Part shown: positions 45,610 to 54,641 of the stretch, piece by piece
How the letters are laid out: every line of letters begins with the position of its first letter
Position numbering within the stretch: the stretch's first letter is position 1
Assembly (NCBI GenBank): GCA_036509075.1
Contig: DATCGG010000298.1
Location: 8,353-72,352, forward strand
Reading direction: 5' to 3'
From: JAJKIV01 sp036509075
Lineage (GTDB): Bacteria; Gemmatimonadota; Gemmatimonadetes; Gemmatimonadales; Gemmatimonadaceae
DNA length: 64,000 nt
Made by a program: the position numbers and the translations under genes
Notes under the pieces: generated by a model
Seen by the model: only the letters and a program-made list of their open reading frames with translations
What the model was told of the DNA's origin: nothing
The model's database searches: none

Positions 45610-48219
45610 GTGGAGCACGACGACAGCCTCGGTACCTACCGCGCCAAGCGGTCACCCGACAGCTCGCCCGAGCCCGTCGGGACCGTCTCGCCCATAGCGG
45701 GGCGACTCTTCGTTGTGCACAAGCACGCCGCTCGGCAGCTGCATTGGGACCTGCGCATCGAGATGGACGGCGTGCTCCGCTCGTGGGCCGTGCCGAAGGG
45801 CCCGTCGTACGACATCAACGACAAGCGGCTCGCCGTCCGAGTCGAAGACCATCCGCTCGAGTACGGGGACTTCGAGGGCATCATCCCATCCGGGAACTAC
45901 GGCGCCGGCGGGATCATCGTCTGGGACCGGGGCGAATGGGTGCCGCTCGAGGATTGGCGAGAGGGGCTCGAGAAGGGCAAGCTCCTGTTCGAGCTCAAGG
46001 GCTACAAGCTCCACGGCAAGTGGACGCTCGTGAAAATCAAGAAGAGCGAGAAGGACTGGCTGCTTATCAAGGAGCGGGACGCATACGTTAGGCAGCCCGG
46101 GGACGTTTTTCCGGAGCAGTCCGTCCTCTCCGGCCTGACCGTCGAGGAGGTCAAATCCGGCCAGACGCACGCAAGCACCGTCCGCAAGGCGCTCCAGGAG
46201 GCCGATGTACCCCGCACGCGTCTCGACCCGAAGACCACCCCGGTCATGCTCGCCGAGCAGGCGGACAACGCGTTCACGCGCGATGGATGGCTATTCGAGC
46301 TCAAGCTCGACGGATATCGACTGCTCGCCTGCAAACGCGGTGGCGAGGCGCTGCTCCTCACCCGGAACGGAAACGACTACACCGAGGTGTTTCCGGAGAT
46401 CGCCCGCGCGGTGCAGGCCCTCCCGCTCGACTCATGCATCGTGGATGGGGAAGTCGTGGTCCTCGATGCCGGCGGCATCCCCCGCTTCTCGCTCCTGCAG
46501 CGGCGCGGGCGGATCTCGTCACCGCTGGATATCAAGGCCGCCGCGGTGGAGCTACCAGCTGCGTTCTACGTCTTCGACCTGCTCTCGTTCGAGGACTTCG
46601 ACACGAGACCGCTGCCCCTCGAGCGACGCAAACAACTGCTCGCGGAGCTCGTCCCGAAGCTCGGCGCCGTGCGATACCTGGACCACATCGCGCGCGAGGG
46701 CGATGCATTCCTGAAGCAGGTCACCGCGTTAGGCCTCGAAGGGATCATCGCGAAGAAGGCGGACGCGCCCTACCGCGGTGGGCGCACCGACAAGTGGCTC
46801 AAGATCAAGGCCGAGAAGACGGGCGACTTCGTCGTCGTGGGCTTCACGGAGCCGAGTGGCAATCGACCGGGTTTCGGAGCGCTGCAGCTCGCGGACTACG
46901 TCAACGGCGCACTGGTCTACGCCGGCCGCGCGGGGACCGGGTTCAACGACGCACTCCTGCGCGAGCTCCGAGAGATGCTCGATCCACTCGTGCGTCGCGA
47001 CCCACCGTGTCACGGGCCGGCGCTCAAGCCCGGCGCCGAGCCGTTGCCGAGCGATGCGATCCCTGAAACGAGGACCACGACGTGGACGGAGCCGGTGCAC
47101 GTCGTGGAGGTTCGGTTTCGCGAGTGGACGCCGGACGGCGTACTGCGGCACCCCGCGTTTCTCCGTGTGCGAACGGACAAGGGGCCGCACGATTGCGAGC
47201 GTCAGGGCTGGATCGTCGACGGCGCCCCGCCGCCGCGAGCGGCCGCGCCTAACGACGTCACCGCGGCACCCGCGGTTCCTGTCGAGCCGCCAGTGCCCGA
47301 GGCCACCGCGGCGCGAAAGGAGCCGCAGAAGACCATCAACATCTCGAACCCGAACAAGATCTTCTGGCCGGCCGAGAAGTACACCAAAGGGGACCTGATC
47401 GACTACTACCGATCCGTCTCGCGGTGGATTCTGCCGTACCTGCGGAACCGCCCGGTCGTCATGACGCGCTTTCCTGACGGGATCGACGGGAAATCCTTCT
47501 ACCAGAAGGACGCCCCCGAGTTCGCTCCCGACTGGATCCGCACCATCCCGATCTGGAGCAACGACACCCAGCGCGACATTCGCTACTTCGTGTGCGACGA
47601 CGAGGACTCGCTGGTCTACATCGCGAACCTCGGTGCCATTCCGCTGCACATCTGGGCGAGCCGGGTTGGAACGCTCGAGCAGCCGGATTGGTGCGTGCTC
47701 GATCTCGACCCGAAGGAGGCACCGTTCTCCGACGTGATCCGCTGTGCGCAGTCGCTCCATCGCATCTGCGAAGCGGCGGGACTTCCCAACTACGTCAAGA
47801 CGACGGGCAAGACGGGCCTGCACATCATGCTCCCGCTGGGCCGTCAGATGACGTACGCGCAGTCCCGCACGTTAGGTGAGCTGCTCGCCCGCCTCGTGAT
47901 TCGCGAGCTCGGCGACGTGGCCACCATCACGCGGCACGTCACGAGGCGCGGCGACAAGGTGTATCTCGATTACCTGCAGAACCGGCACGGTCAGCTCATC
48001 GTCGCCCCGTTCATCGTGCGGCCGCTCCCTGGTGCGACAGTGTCGATGCCGCTCGGGTGGGACGAGGTGGACCTGTCGCTCGATCCTCGCACGTTCACGA
48101 TCAAGACGGCGATCGACCGCATGGACACGGTCGGCGTTGACCCCATGCTTGCGGTCCTGACGGAGTCGCCTGATCTCGGATCGGTGTTGGGAAAACTCGC
48201 GGCGCTGATGAAAGCCTAA
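45610..48219 (+). CDS. ligD: ATP-dependent DNA ligase LigD (PE-LIG-POL)
   Basis: An 869-residue NHEJ ligase. Domain order is phosphoesterase, ligase, polymerase, as in Pseudomonas. The N-terminal 3'-phosphoesterase has His39, His45, Asp47 and Arg49 (KHAARQLHWDLRIEMDG). The ligase nucleophile is Lys232 (FELKLDGYRLL). The polymerase/primase domain at the C-terminus has the acidic pair Asp698/Asp700 (VLDLDPKEAP). GTG 45610 (VEHDDSLGTYRAKR) is chosen because upstream codons come from a repeat element; ATG 45541 would add 23 atypical residues. The stop TAA lies in a CCTAACG copy. Confidence 0.95.
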   Translation: MEHDDSLGTYRAKRSPDSSPEPVGTVSPIAGRLFVVHKHAARQLHWDLRIEMDGVLRSWAVPKGPSYDINDKRLAVRVEDHPLEYGDFEGIIPSGNYGAGGIIVWDRGEWVPLEDWREGLEKGKLLFELKGYKLHGKWTLVKIKKSEKDWLLIKERDAYVRQPGDVFPEQSVLSGLTVEEVKSGQTHASTVRKALQEADVPRTRLDPKTTPVMLAEQADNAFTRDGWLFELKLDGYRLLACKRGGEALLLTRNGNDYTEVFPEIARAVQALPLDSCIVDGEVVVLDAGGIPRFSLLQRRGRISSPLDIKAAAVELPAAFYVFDLLSFEDFDTRPLPLERRKQLLAELVPKLGAVRYLDHIAREGDAFLKQVTALGLEGIIAKKADAPYRGGRTDKWLKIKAEKTGDFVVVGFTEPSGNRPGFGALQLADYVNGALVYAGRAGTGFNDALLRELREMLDPLVRRDPPCHGPALKPGAEPLPSDAIPETRTTTWTEPVHVVEVRFREWTPDGVLRHPAFLRVRTDKGPHDCERQGWIVDGAPPPRAAAPNDVTAAPAVPVEPPVPEATAARKEPQKTINISNPNKIFWPAEKYTKGDLIDYYRSVSRWILPYLRNRPVVMTRFPDGIDGKSFYQKDAPEFAPDWIRTIPIWSNDTQRDIRYFVCDDEDSLVYIANLGAIPLHIWASRVGTLEQPDWCVLDLDPKEAPFSDVIRCAQSLHRICEAAGLPNYVKTTGKTGLHIMLPLGRQMTYAQSRTLGELLARLVIRELGDVATITRHVTRRGDKVYLDYLQNRHGQLIVAPFIVRPLPGATVSMPLGWDEVDLSLDPRTFTIKTAIDRMDTVGVDPMLAVLTESPDLGSVLGKLAALMKA

Positions 48220-48303
48220 CGTGCGGGGACGGCCAGACAGAAGGTGTGAACGGATTCGACGGAAACAGGGTGTGAGGTAGTTAAACGTGAATTCTTGGCC
48301 GCG

Positions 48304-48972
48304 ATGAAACACTGGACCATTCAGGTCGGCGACGAAACGACCAGCGCGATCTACGACCCGGCGCCTAACGGCGACGCGTCCACCGTGGTCGTCTGCGCCC
48401 ACGGAGCGGGCGGCAACATGACCGACCGGGCGATGGTCACGGTCACACGCGCGCTCGGCGCACGCGGACTGTCGACCGTGCGGTTCAATTTCCTGTACAA
48501 GGAGAAGCGATCGAGCCGGCCGGACCCCATGCCGAAGCTCAAGGACACGACCAGCGCCGTGGTCGCACGGGCCCGGGCGGAGCTCAATCCGACGACACTG
48601 ATCATCGGTGGCCGGTCCATGGGCGGGCGAGCCGCATCCATGCTTGCCGCGGACGGCTTCGATTGTTCCGGCCTCCTGTTGCTTGCCTACCCGCTTCACC
48701 CGCCAGGCAAGCCCGATCAGCTGCGCGACGCACATCTGCCATCGATTCGTGTTCCCGTCCTGTGCATCAACGGGACGCGTGACCCGTTCTGCACGCCGGA
48801 GCTCATGAAAGGCGTGCTCGAACGCGTGACAGCGCCGTGGGAGATGCTGTGGCTCGAGGGTGCGGACCATAGCTTTCATGTCCTGAAGAGTTCCGGGAAA
48901 ACCGATGCCCAAATCATGAGTGAGGTCGCTGACGCTACCGAGAGATGGGTCGCTGCGGTGCGGGCGAAGTGA
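48304..48972 (+). CDS. Alpha/beta hydrolase of the KANL3/Tex30 type
   Basis: A 222-residue alpha/beta hydrolase resembling the KANL3/Tex30-like group. Oxyanion segment VVVCAHGAGGNMTD, nucleophile Ser105 in GGRSMGGRAAS, acid in INGTRDPFC and base in EGADHSFHVLK. Cytoplasmic; substrate unknown. ATG 48304 is chosen over an in-frame TTG three codons earlier. It follows ligD by 84 bases and overlaps the FabZ-like start by GTGA. Confidence 0.82.
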   Translation: MKHWTIQVGDETTSAIYDPAPNGDASTVVVCAHGAGGNMTDRAMVTVTRALGARGLSTVRFNFLYKEKRSSRPDPMPKLKDTTSAVVARARAELNPTTLIIGGRSMGGRAASMLAADGFDCSGLLLLAYPLHPPGKPDQLRDAHLPSIRVPVLCINGTRDPFCTPELMKGVLERVTAPWEMLWLEGADHSFHVLKSSGKTDAQIMSEVADATERWVAAVRAK

Positions 48973-49445
48973 GTGAGCGCGTGGGAGCAAGCCCCAACGA
49001 GTCCGAGTGGACCGACCCGCTGGATGTGCTCGATGTGCTCGGGCACCGATACCCGTTCCTGCTGGTCGATCGATTACGCGTGGTGCAGCCAGGCCTGCGC
49101 GCGCTGGGCCTCAAGCGCGTTACCGCGGGAGATTGGTGGAGTGAGGCAGCGGATTCCGGGACGTGGGAGATGCCGGGGACGCTCGTCGTCGAAGCGCTGG
49201 CGCAGACCAGCGCCGCGGTGCTGATCGGCCTCCTGAACGAATCGGCCGGCGCCGTGGGTTATTTCGCCGCCGCTGACCGCGTACGGTTTCGGTCGCTCCC
49301 ACGCGTCGGCGACACGCTCTTTCTGACGGTCGAGCTGGTGTGGTATCGGCGCGGGGTGGCTCGGCTCCGCGGGGCTGCGTCAGTCGACGGGCGCCTGGCC
49401 GTAAGCGCAAATTTCACGACTGTTGTCCGCAGCCGCGTCGCCTAA
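48969..49445 (+). CDS. FabZ-like hotdog dehydratase
   Basis: A 158-residue hotdog-fold protein like 3-hydroxyacyl-ACP dehydratase FabZ: the active-site loop LGHRYPFLLVDRL with its histidine and the helix MPGTLVVEALAQTSAAV with its glutamate match FabZ signatures. It is unlinked to other fatty-acid genes, so a specialised acyl-thioester role is possible. GTG 48969 overlaps the previous TGA (GTGA), suggesting coupling; an ATG at 48945 would overlap by 28 bases. The stop TAA is in a CCTAACG copy. Confidence 0.82.
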   Translation: MSERVGASPNESEWTDPLDVLDVLGHRYPFLLVDRLRVVQPGLRALGLKRVTAGDWWSEAADSGTWEMPGTLVVEALAQTSAAVLIGLLNESAGAVGYFAAADRVRFRSLPRVGDTLFLTVELVWYRRGVARLRGAASVDGRLAVSANFTTVVRSRVA

Positions 49446-49466
49446 CGAACCGAAACCGAGTGTCCC

Positions 49467-49820
49467 ATGCCCGAACCGTCTACCGGAGCCACGGCGCACC
49501 TGCGACCCGACGCAGGCCTGTCACGACTCCCCGGCCCACGCGGCGAGCGCTTCGTCGAACTATTCAAGCACGGCACGCTGGTGGTGGAGCTCTATGCGCC
49601 ACGCGGCCACGACCCGCAGACGCCCCACACGCGCGACGAGATTTACGTCGTGGCGAGCGGTCGGGGGACCTTTTTCGACGGGTCGTCGCGCGTGTCGTTT
49701 CAGCCGGGCGACCTGCTGTTCGTCGCCGCAGGCGTCCCACACCGGTTCGAGAATTTCAGCGATGATCTCGCGGTATGGGTGATGTTCTATGGGCCCGACG
49801 GTGGAGAAGCGGCAGCCTAA
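49467..49820 (+). CDS. Cupin domain protein
   Basis: A 117-residue single-domain cupin. Motif 1 gives His48, His54 and Glu58 (GHDPQTPHTRDEIYVV), motif 2 gives His92 (GVPHRFENF), the standard three-His-one-Glu metal site. It may be a metal-dependent small-molecule enzyme or sensor. The TAA stop and the TAG stop of the convergent gene share one CCTAACG copy (49816-49822). Confidence 0.85.
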   Translation: MPEPSTGATAHLRPDAGLSRLPGPRGERFVELFKHGTLVVELYAPRGHDPQTPHTRDEIYVVASGRGTFFDGSSRVSFQPGDLLFVAAGVPHRFENFSDDLAVWVMFYGPDGGEAAA

Positions 49821-50080
49821 CGCGATCGTTTGCGCTTGGCAGGCTCGCGCCCGGTCAGGCGGTCCACGTCTTCCCGGTTGGACGTGACCAGCTCGCCAAT
49901 TTGCTCACCGAGCTGGCCGGCTGTCGGGCCGGTGTCCGCAACGGCGCCACCCAACCGCACGTCATCCCGTACGAAATCCGAGCCGTCGGGATCGGTCTGA
50001 AGATCATCCACGTCGACCTGCTTCACCTTGAAGTGTCCGGACTTGTCGCGGCCGTTGTGCGGTTTCCTGCGTTCCGACAT
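49817..50080 (-). CDS. Hypothetical small hydrophilic protein
   Basis: An 87-residue protein I do not recognise. It is highly charged, with a basic N-terminus (MSERRKPHNGRDKSGHFKVK), a central acidic patch (VDDLQTDPDGSDFVRDDV) and a basic C-terminus (GREPAKRKRSR). No signal or membrane segment. ATG 50080 is chosen because AGGAGAG lies just upstream, a good ribosome site that supports the gene being real. It is convergent with the cupin, overlapping by four bases. Confidence 0.6.
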   Translation of the reverse strand: MSERRKPHNGRDKSGHFKVKQVDVDDLQTDPDGSDFVRDDVRLGGAVADTGPTAGQLGEQIGELVTSNREDVDRLTGREPAKRKRSR

Positions 50081-50181
50081 GGGCAACTCTCCTGATTCGT
50101 GATAGACGATTCTGCAGAGAGCCGACGTGAAGCAAGGACCAGACCTCGCGGACGACGCTTCCGGCGGCCCAAATTAGACGC

Positions 50182-52704
50182 ATGCCTCCAAGCCGTCGGG
50201 ATTTCCTTCAGCAGACCGCCGCAACGGCGACCGTCGCAGCCATCGGGCCGATTGCCTCAACCGCTGAGTCGCTTCGCGCTGCCGAAGCGACCTCCCCGGC
50301 CCCTTCGATAGATACCGGGAGAATCCGCGCGCGACCGGTAAGCTCGAGCCGAGTCCGCGTGTTAGGCGGTCCGCTCAAACGTGCGCAGGACATCACCGCG
50401 AAATACCTGCTGGAGCTCGAGCCAGACCGGATGCTCGCGTACTACCGCATCCGCGCCGGCCTTCCGCAGAAAGCTGAACCGTACGCCGGATGGGATGGCG
50501 GAGGCCGGAACCTGACCGGCCACATTGCCGGCCACTATCTGTCCGCCGTCAGCCTCATGTACCTCGCGACTGGCGACGCACGGTTCAAGCAGCGCGCTGA
50601 CCATGTCGTGCGCGAGCTCCAGATCGTTCAGGACAAACACGGCGATGGTTATCTCAGCGCACTCGAGGGCGGCCGCGAGGCATTCGCGGCGCTGTCGAAG
50701 GGTGACATCCGCTCCGCCGCGTTCGATCTCAACGGCCTCTGGTCGCCGTGGTATACCCTCCACAAGACGTTCGCCGGACTGCGCGATGCGCATCGCCACG
50801 CCGGGAGCCAGACCGCGCTCCGCGTCGAGACGAAGTTCGCGACGTGGGCCGAGGGCGTCCTCGCACCGCTCGACGACGCGCAGATCGCGAGGATGCTCAA
50901 CACCGAGCACGGCGGGATGAACGAGGTACTCGCCGATCTCTACGCCGACACCGGCGACCGCCGCTGGCTCGATCTGTCGTACCGGTTCGAGCATCACGAG
51001 CTCACCGACGCGCTCAAGCGACATCAGGACAACCTGAACGGGAAGCATGGGAACTGCCAGATCCCGAAGCTGATCGGGTCCGCGGCTCGTTATGCGTACG
51101 TGGGTGACGCCGGCGACCTCATGGCCGCATCGTTCTTCTGGGATCGCGTGACGCAGCACCACAGCTACGCGACCGGCGGTCACGGCCTGGCCGAGTACTT
51201 CGGACCGCCGGACGTGCTCGGTGCACGGGTGGACGGACGCGCCTGCGAGTCGTGCAACACGTACAACATGCTGAAGCTGACGCGTCGTCTGTTCTCGTTC
51301 CGGCCCGACGCGTTTTACGCCGACTTCCAGGAGCGCGCGATCTTCAATCACGCGCTCGCGTCGATCGATCCCGAATCCGGGCGAACGTCGTACATGGTCC
51401 CTGTGGGTCGAGGCGTTCAGCAGGAATACCAGGACATGCTGCGGAGCTTCACCTGCTGCGTCGGCACCGGCATGGAGAATCACGGACTCTACGGCGACGG
51501 CCTGTACCACGAGTCGGCCGATACCCTGTGGGTCAATCTGTTCGTGCCGTCCTCCGCGCAGTTCACGTTAGGCGCCGTTCGACTCGAGATGGACACGAGC
51601 TTTCCCGAGGGCGACAGCGCAACCATCCGCCTGGCGCTCCCGACGCCCAAGTCGTTCACGCTCGCCGTCCGCCGTCCGAGCTGGGCCGGAGACGACTTCG
51701 GCATCCGCGTGAACGGACAGTCGATCGACCAGCCGCGAATCGCCGCGCTGCGCGCCGGGCCGGCCGGCGGTCGGGATGTTCCGATCGACCGCCCGGCGAT
51801 CCAGCCGAGCACCTACGTGAACCTCCGCCGAACGTGGAAGTCGGCAGACACGGTGGAGATCACGTTCAGAAAGTCGGTCCGGCTCGAACCCACGCTCGAT
51901 CGCAAAACGGTCACGGCCATCATGTGGGGCCCGCTCGCGCTCGCGAGCGATCATGGGCCTCGAGTGGAAGGCCGCGGAGAAACCGCAGACGGCGCCGCGA
52001 CGATCCCGCCACCACCGCCACCGGTTCCGGTGCTCGTCGCGGCTGGTCGCCCGCTCGCCGAATGGCTCGTGCCAGCCGGCTCGCGCGTGGGCGACTTCCG
52101 GGCAACCGGCGTCGCCCGGGTACCTAGTGAACCAGGCATTGCAACGGACGTCGCGCTGACACCGTTCTACCGGACGCATGGCCGCCGCTACAGCATCTAC
52201 GTCGATCTCATCACGCCGTCGGAGCTCTCGGACAGAGAAACGGAGATCGCGGTCGAGCGCGAGCGCGTCCGTCGCCTCGAGGCAGCGACGTTAGGCTTCG
52301 TGCAGCCGGGCGATACCGGCCAGGACCGCCAATTCAACTATCGGAGCGACCCGGCCGATCGGGCCGTCCAGCAGGCGGCCGGCCGCGCAAGCCGAGCCGG
52401 CACCGGATGGTTCTCGTTCGACATGCCGGTCGACGGCTCGAGCAACGTTGCGGTCATCGTGACGTACCTCAATGACCTCGGGCTACCGCCGGCGTCGGGG
52501 AACTTCGAGATCATCGTGGACGGCACGTCGATCGGGCGGTTCGAGCCTAACGGTTCGGCAGTGGGCTTCTACGACGCCCGATACGCCGCACCGGCGGAGT
52601 CGACTCGTGGGAAGACGAAGGTCACGGTCCGATTCCAGGCCTCGCAGGGCGGCCGCATCGCGCCGGTTTTTGGAGTCAGAACCATTCGCTCCACCGGCGC
52701 GTGA
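50182..52704 (+). CDS. GH127 family glycoside hydrolase (beta-L-arabinofuranosidase-like), exported
   Basis: An 840-residue protein. The N-terminus has a twin-arginine signal (PSRRDFLQQTAATATVAAI). Residues about 55-620 form the GH127/DUF1680 catalytic region. Glu356 and Cys358 (ACESCNTYN) with Cys425 and Cys426 (TCCVGTGMENH) match the zinc-bound glutamate and cysteines of the characterised enzyme, in which the first cysteine of the CC pair is the nucleophile. The C-terminal 200 residues form beta-rich modules (NYRSDPADRAVQQA, FSFDMPVDGSSNVAVIV), likely carbohydrate binding. It hydrolyses beta-L-arabinofuranosides in plant cell-wall glycans. Coupled by GTGA to the next esterase gene. Confidence 0.92.
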   Translation: MPPSRRDFLQQTAATATVAAIGPIASTAESLRAAEATSPAPSIDTGRIRARPVSSSRVRVLGGPLKRAQDITAKYLLELEPDRMLAYYRIRAGLPQKAEPYAGWDGGGRNLTGHIAGHYLSAVSLMYLATGDARFKQRADHVVRELQIVQDKHGDGYLSALEGGREAFAALSKGDIRSAAFDLNGLWSPWYTLHKTFAGLRDAHRHAGSQTALRVETKFATWAEGVLAPLDDAQIARMLNTEHGGMNEVLADLYADTGDRRWLDLSYRFEHHELTDALKRHQDNLNGKHGNCQIPKLIGSAARYAYVGDAGDLMAASFFWDRVTQHHSYATGGHGLAEYFGPPDVLGARVDGRACESCNTYNMLKLTRRLFSFRPDAFYADFQERAIFNHALASIDPESGRTSYMVPVGRGVQQEYQDMLRSFTCCVGTGMENHGLYGDGLYHESADTLWVNLFVPSSAQFTLGAVRLEMDTSFPEGDSATIRLALPTPKSFTLAVRRPSWAGDDFGIRVNGQSIDQPRIAALRAGPAGGRDVPIDRPAIQPSTYVNLRRTWKSADTVEITFRKSVRLEPTLDRKTVTAIMWGPLALASDHGPRVEGRGETADGAATIPPPPPPVPVLVAAGRPLAEWLVPAGSRVGDFRATGVARVPSEPGIATDVALTPFYRTHGRRYSIYVDLITPSELSDRETEIAVERERVRRLEAATLGFVQPGDTGQDRQFNYRSDPADRAVQQAAGRASRAGTGWFSFDMPVDGSSNVAVIVTYLNDLGLPPASGNFEIIVDGTSIGRFEPNGSAVGFYDARYAAPAESTRGKTKVTVRFQASQGGRIAPVFGVRTIRSTGA

Positions 52705-53543
52705 TCGGACGTACCCGTTTCGCATCGCTTGTCACGCTCACCGTCGTGGGGGCTGCAACGCTCGGAGCGCAAAGCGCGCCGGCGTTGCGTACGGGAAAGG
52801 TCGAGGCGCACACGGTGTTCGATTCGACCTACCGGAGGCCGCGCCGAATCTGGATCTACACGCCGCCGGGCTACGACGCGAAAGCGACCACGTCATACCC
52901 GCTGATCGTCGCCTTCGATGGTGACGAGTATCGCGACACGATGCCGCTGCCGATGGTCCTCGACACACTGCTCGCGGCGAAAAAGGCGCCCGCGTTCGTG
53001 GCCGCGCTGATCGACAACGGCGAGGGGGCCGTCCGCATCGCCGACCTCGGGAATGCCCCCCGCATGGCCGAGTTCCTCGCGAAGCAGCTGATGCCGTGGG
53101 TCCGGAACGGGTGGCGAGTCACGTCGGACCCGAAACGCGTGATCGTCACGGGATCGAGCGCGGGCGGCCTGGCGGCGTCGTACGTCGCCTTCGTGCATCC
53201 GCAGCTGTTCGGGAACGTCTGGTCGCAGAGCGGCGCCGTCTGGCGGGGTGCCGATGGTTCCAACGGTGCGCCGTACGAATGGCTCGCGGCGCAGGTGAAG
53301 GCGGCGCCGCCGCGTCCGGTTCGGTTCGTGCTCGACGTGGGCGCGCTCGAGGACCATGCCACGTTAGGTGGCGCCGGCCCGAATTTCCTGGACGCGAGCC
53401 GTCGATTTCGCGACGCGCTGAAGGCGAAGGGCTACGACGTCACGTATACCGAAGTGCCCGGCGGCAATCATGCACCGCAATGGTGGAAAACGCGGCTGGC
53501 CGATGGCATTGTTCTGCTCAGTGCCGGCTGGTCGAGCCGTTAG
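52701..53543 (+). CDS. Secreted esterase (enterochelin esterase-like)
   Basis: A 280-residue exported alpha/beta hydrolase of the putative esterase/enterochelin esterase family. Signal peptide ends near LGAQ. The strand RRIWIYTPPGYDA, the LIVAFDGDEYRDT segment and Ser153 in VTGSSAGGL are typical; Asp in LDVGALED and His in GGNHAPQWW complete a triad. The GTG start overlaps the GH127 stop (GTGA). In this context it may remove ester substituents from glycans. The stop TAG is in a CGTTAGG copy. Confidence 0.88.
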   Translation: MIGRTRFASLVTLTVVGAATLGAQSAPALRTGKVEAHTVFDSTYRRPRRIWIYTPPGYDAKATTSYPLIVAFDGDEYRDTMPLPMVLDTLLAAKKAPAFVAALIDNGEGAVRIADLGNAPRMAEFLAKQLMPWVRNGWRVTSDPKRVIVTGSSAGGLAASYVAFVHPQLFGNVWSQSGAVWRGADGSNGAPYEWLAAQVKAAPPRPVRFVLDVGALEDHATLGGAGPNFLDASRRFRDALKAKGYDVTYTEVPGGNHAPQWWKTRLADGIVLLSAGWSSR

Positions 53544-53577
53544 GCACCGCCGGCGTCACCACGTTTTCGACGCACCC

Positions 53578-54633
53578 ATGCGACGCTTCTCGTTCCGCCT
53601 CGTTGACGCCGTCGGCTGCACGCTCGTCCTGGCATCCGCCGCGACCTCTGCCGCAGCCCAGGTCACGCATACGCCGCAGACCAGCAACACGAACGTTCTG
53701 CTGATCGCGGTCAGTGCTGTCAACGATCAAATCGTCTGGGTGAGCGGAGCACAGGGGACCTACCTGCGAACGACCGACGGCGGTACGACGTGGCACGCGG
53801 CACGGGTCCCGCAGGCGGATTCGCTCCAGTTTCGTGACGTGCACGCCGTCGATGCGAACACGGCGTATCTGCTGAGCATCGGGAACGGCAGCCAGTCCCG
53901 CATCTACAAGACAACCGACGCCGGCGCGAACTGGACACGCCAGTTCACGAATCCCGACTCGGCCGGGTTCTACGATTGCCTGGACTTCTGGGATGCCCGG
54001 CGCGGCCTCGTCATCGGTGACGCGCTCGGAGGCGACATCGCGATCCTGCGCACGACCGATGGTGGCGCAACCTGGTCGCGCATTCCGGCCGCGAGCCTGC
54101 CGCACGCGCAGCCTAACGAGGGAAGCTTCGCGGCCAGCGGCACGTGCCTCGTCACGAAGCCCGGTGGTCACGCGTGGATCGTGGCAAGCAACGCCGACCA
54201 TGGCCGCGTGCTTCACACCGCGGACTACGGCGCGACGTGGTCCGTGGACACCCTGCCACTCACCACGCGCGCCGGTTCCGGCCCGCAGTCCATCGCCTTC
54301 CGCGACGCGCGCCACGGCATGGCCCTCGGCGGCGGAACCGCGGCCCAGCCGGGCGACGCGTTCACCGCGGTCACCAGCGACGGCGGGAAGTCATGGGTCG
54401 CGCGGACGAGCGTGCCGCTCAAGACGGGCGCATGGGGCGGTGTGTACGTGCCGAACGCCAAACGCCCGACCGTGGTCGTGGTCGGCCCGGCGGGCGCCGT
54501 GTGGTCGAACGATGACGGCACCACGTGGAAGCCGATCGACTCGCTCAACTACTGGTCCGTCGGCTTCGCGTCGCCCCGGGCGGGATGGGCCGTCGGTACG
54601 CAAGGCCGGATTACCAAACTCTCCGGCTTCTGA
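53578..54633 (+). CDS. Secreted YCF48/BNR-type beta-propeller
   Basis: A 351-residue protein with signal peptide (MRRFSFRLVDAVGCTLVLAS then SAAAQ) and repeated BNR/YCF48 motifs: TYLRTTDGGTTWHA, RIYKTTDAGANWTR, AILRTTDGGATWSR, RVLHTADYGATWSV, TSDGGKSWVA, WSNDDGTTWKP. Seven or so blades are expected. Such propellers bind glycans or assist photosystem/oxidoreductase assembly in other lineages. Start chosen at the signal peptide; the upstream part of the frame overlaps the esterase. Follows it by 34 bases. Confidence 0.85.
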   Translation: MRRFSFRLVDAVGCTLVLASAATSAAAQVTHTPQTSNTNVLLIAVSAVNDQIVWVSGAQGTYLRTTDGGTTWHAARVPQADSLQFRDVHAVDANTAYLLSIGNGSQSRIYKTTDAGANWTRQFTNPDSAGFYDCLDFWDARRGLVIGDALGGDIAILRTTDGGATWSRIPAASLPHAQPNEGSFAASGTCLVTKPGGHAWIVASNADHGRVLHTADYGATWSVDTLPLTTRAGSGPQSIAFRDARHGMALGGGTAAQPGDAFTAVTSDGGKSWVARTSVPLKTGAWGGVYVPNAKRPTVVVVGPAGAVWSNDDGTTWKPIDSLNYWSVGFASPRAGWAVGTQGRITKLSGF

Positions 54634-54641
54634 GTACGCCG

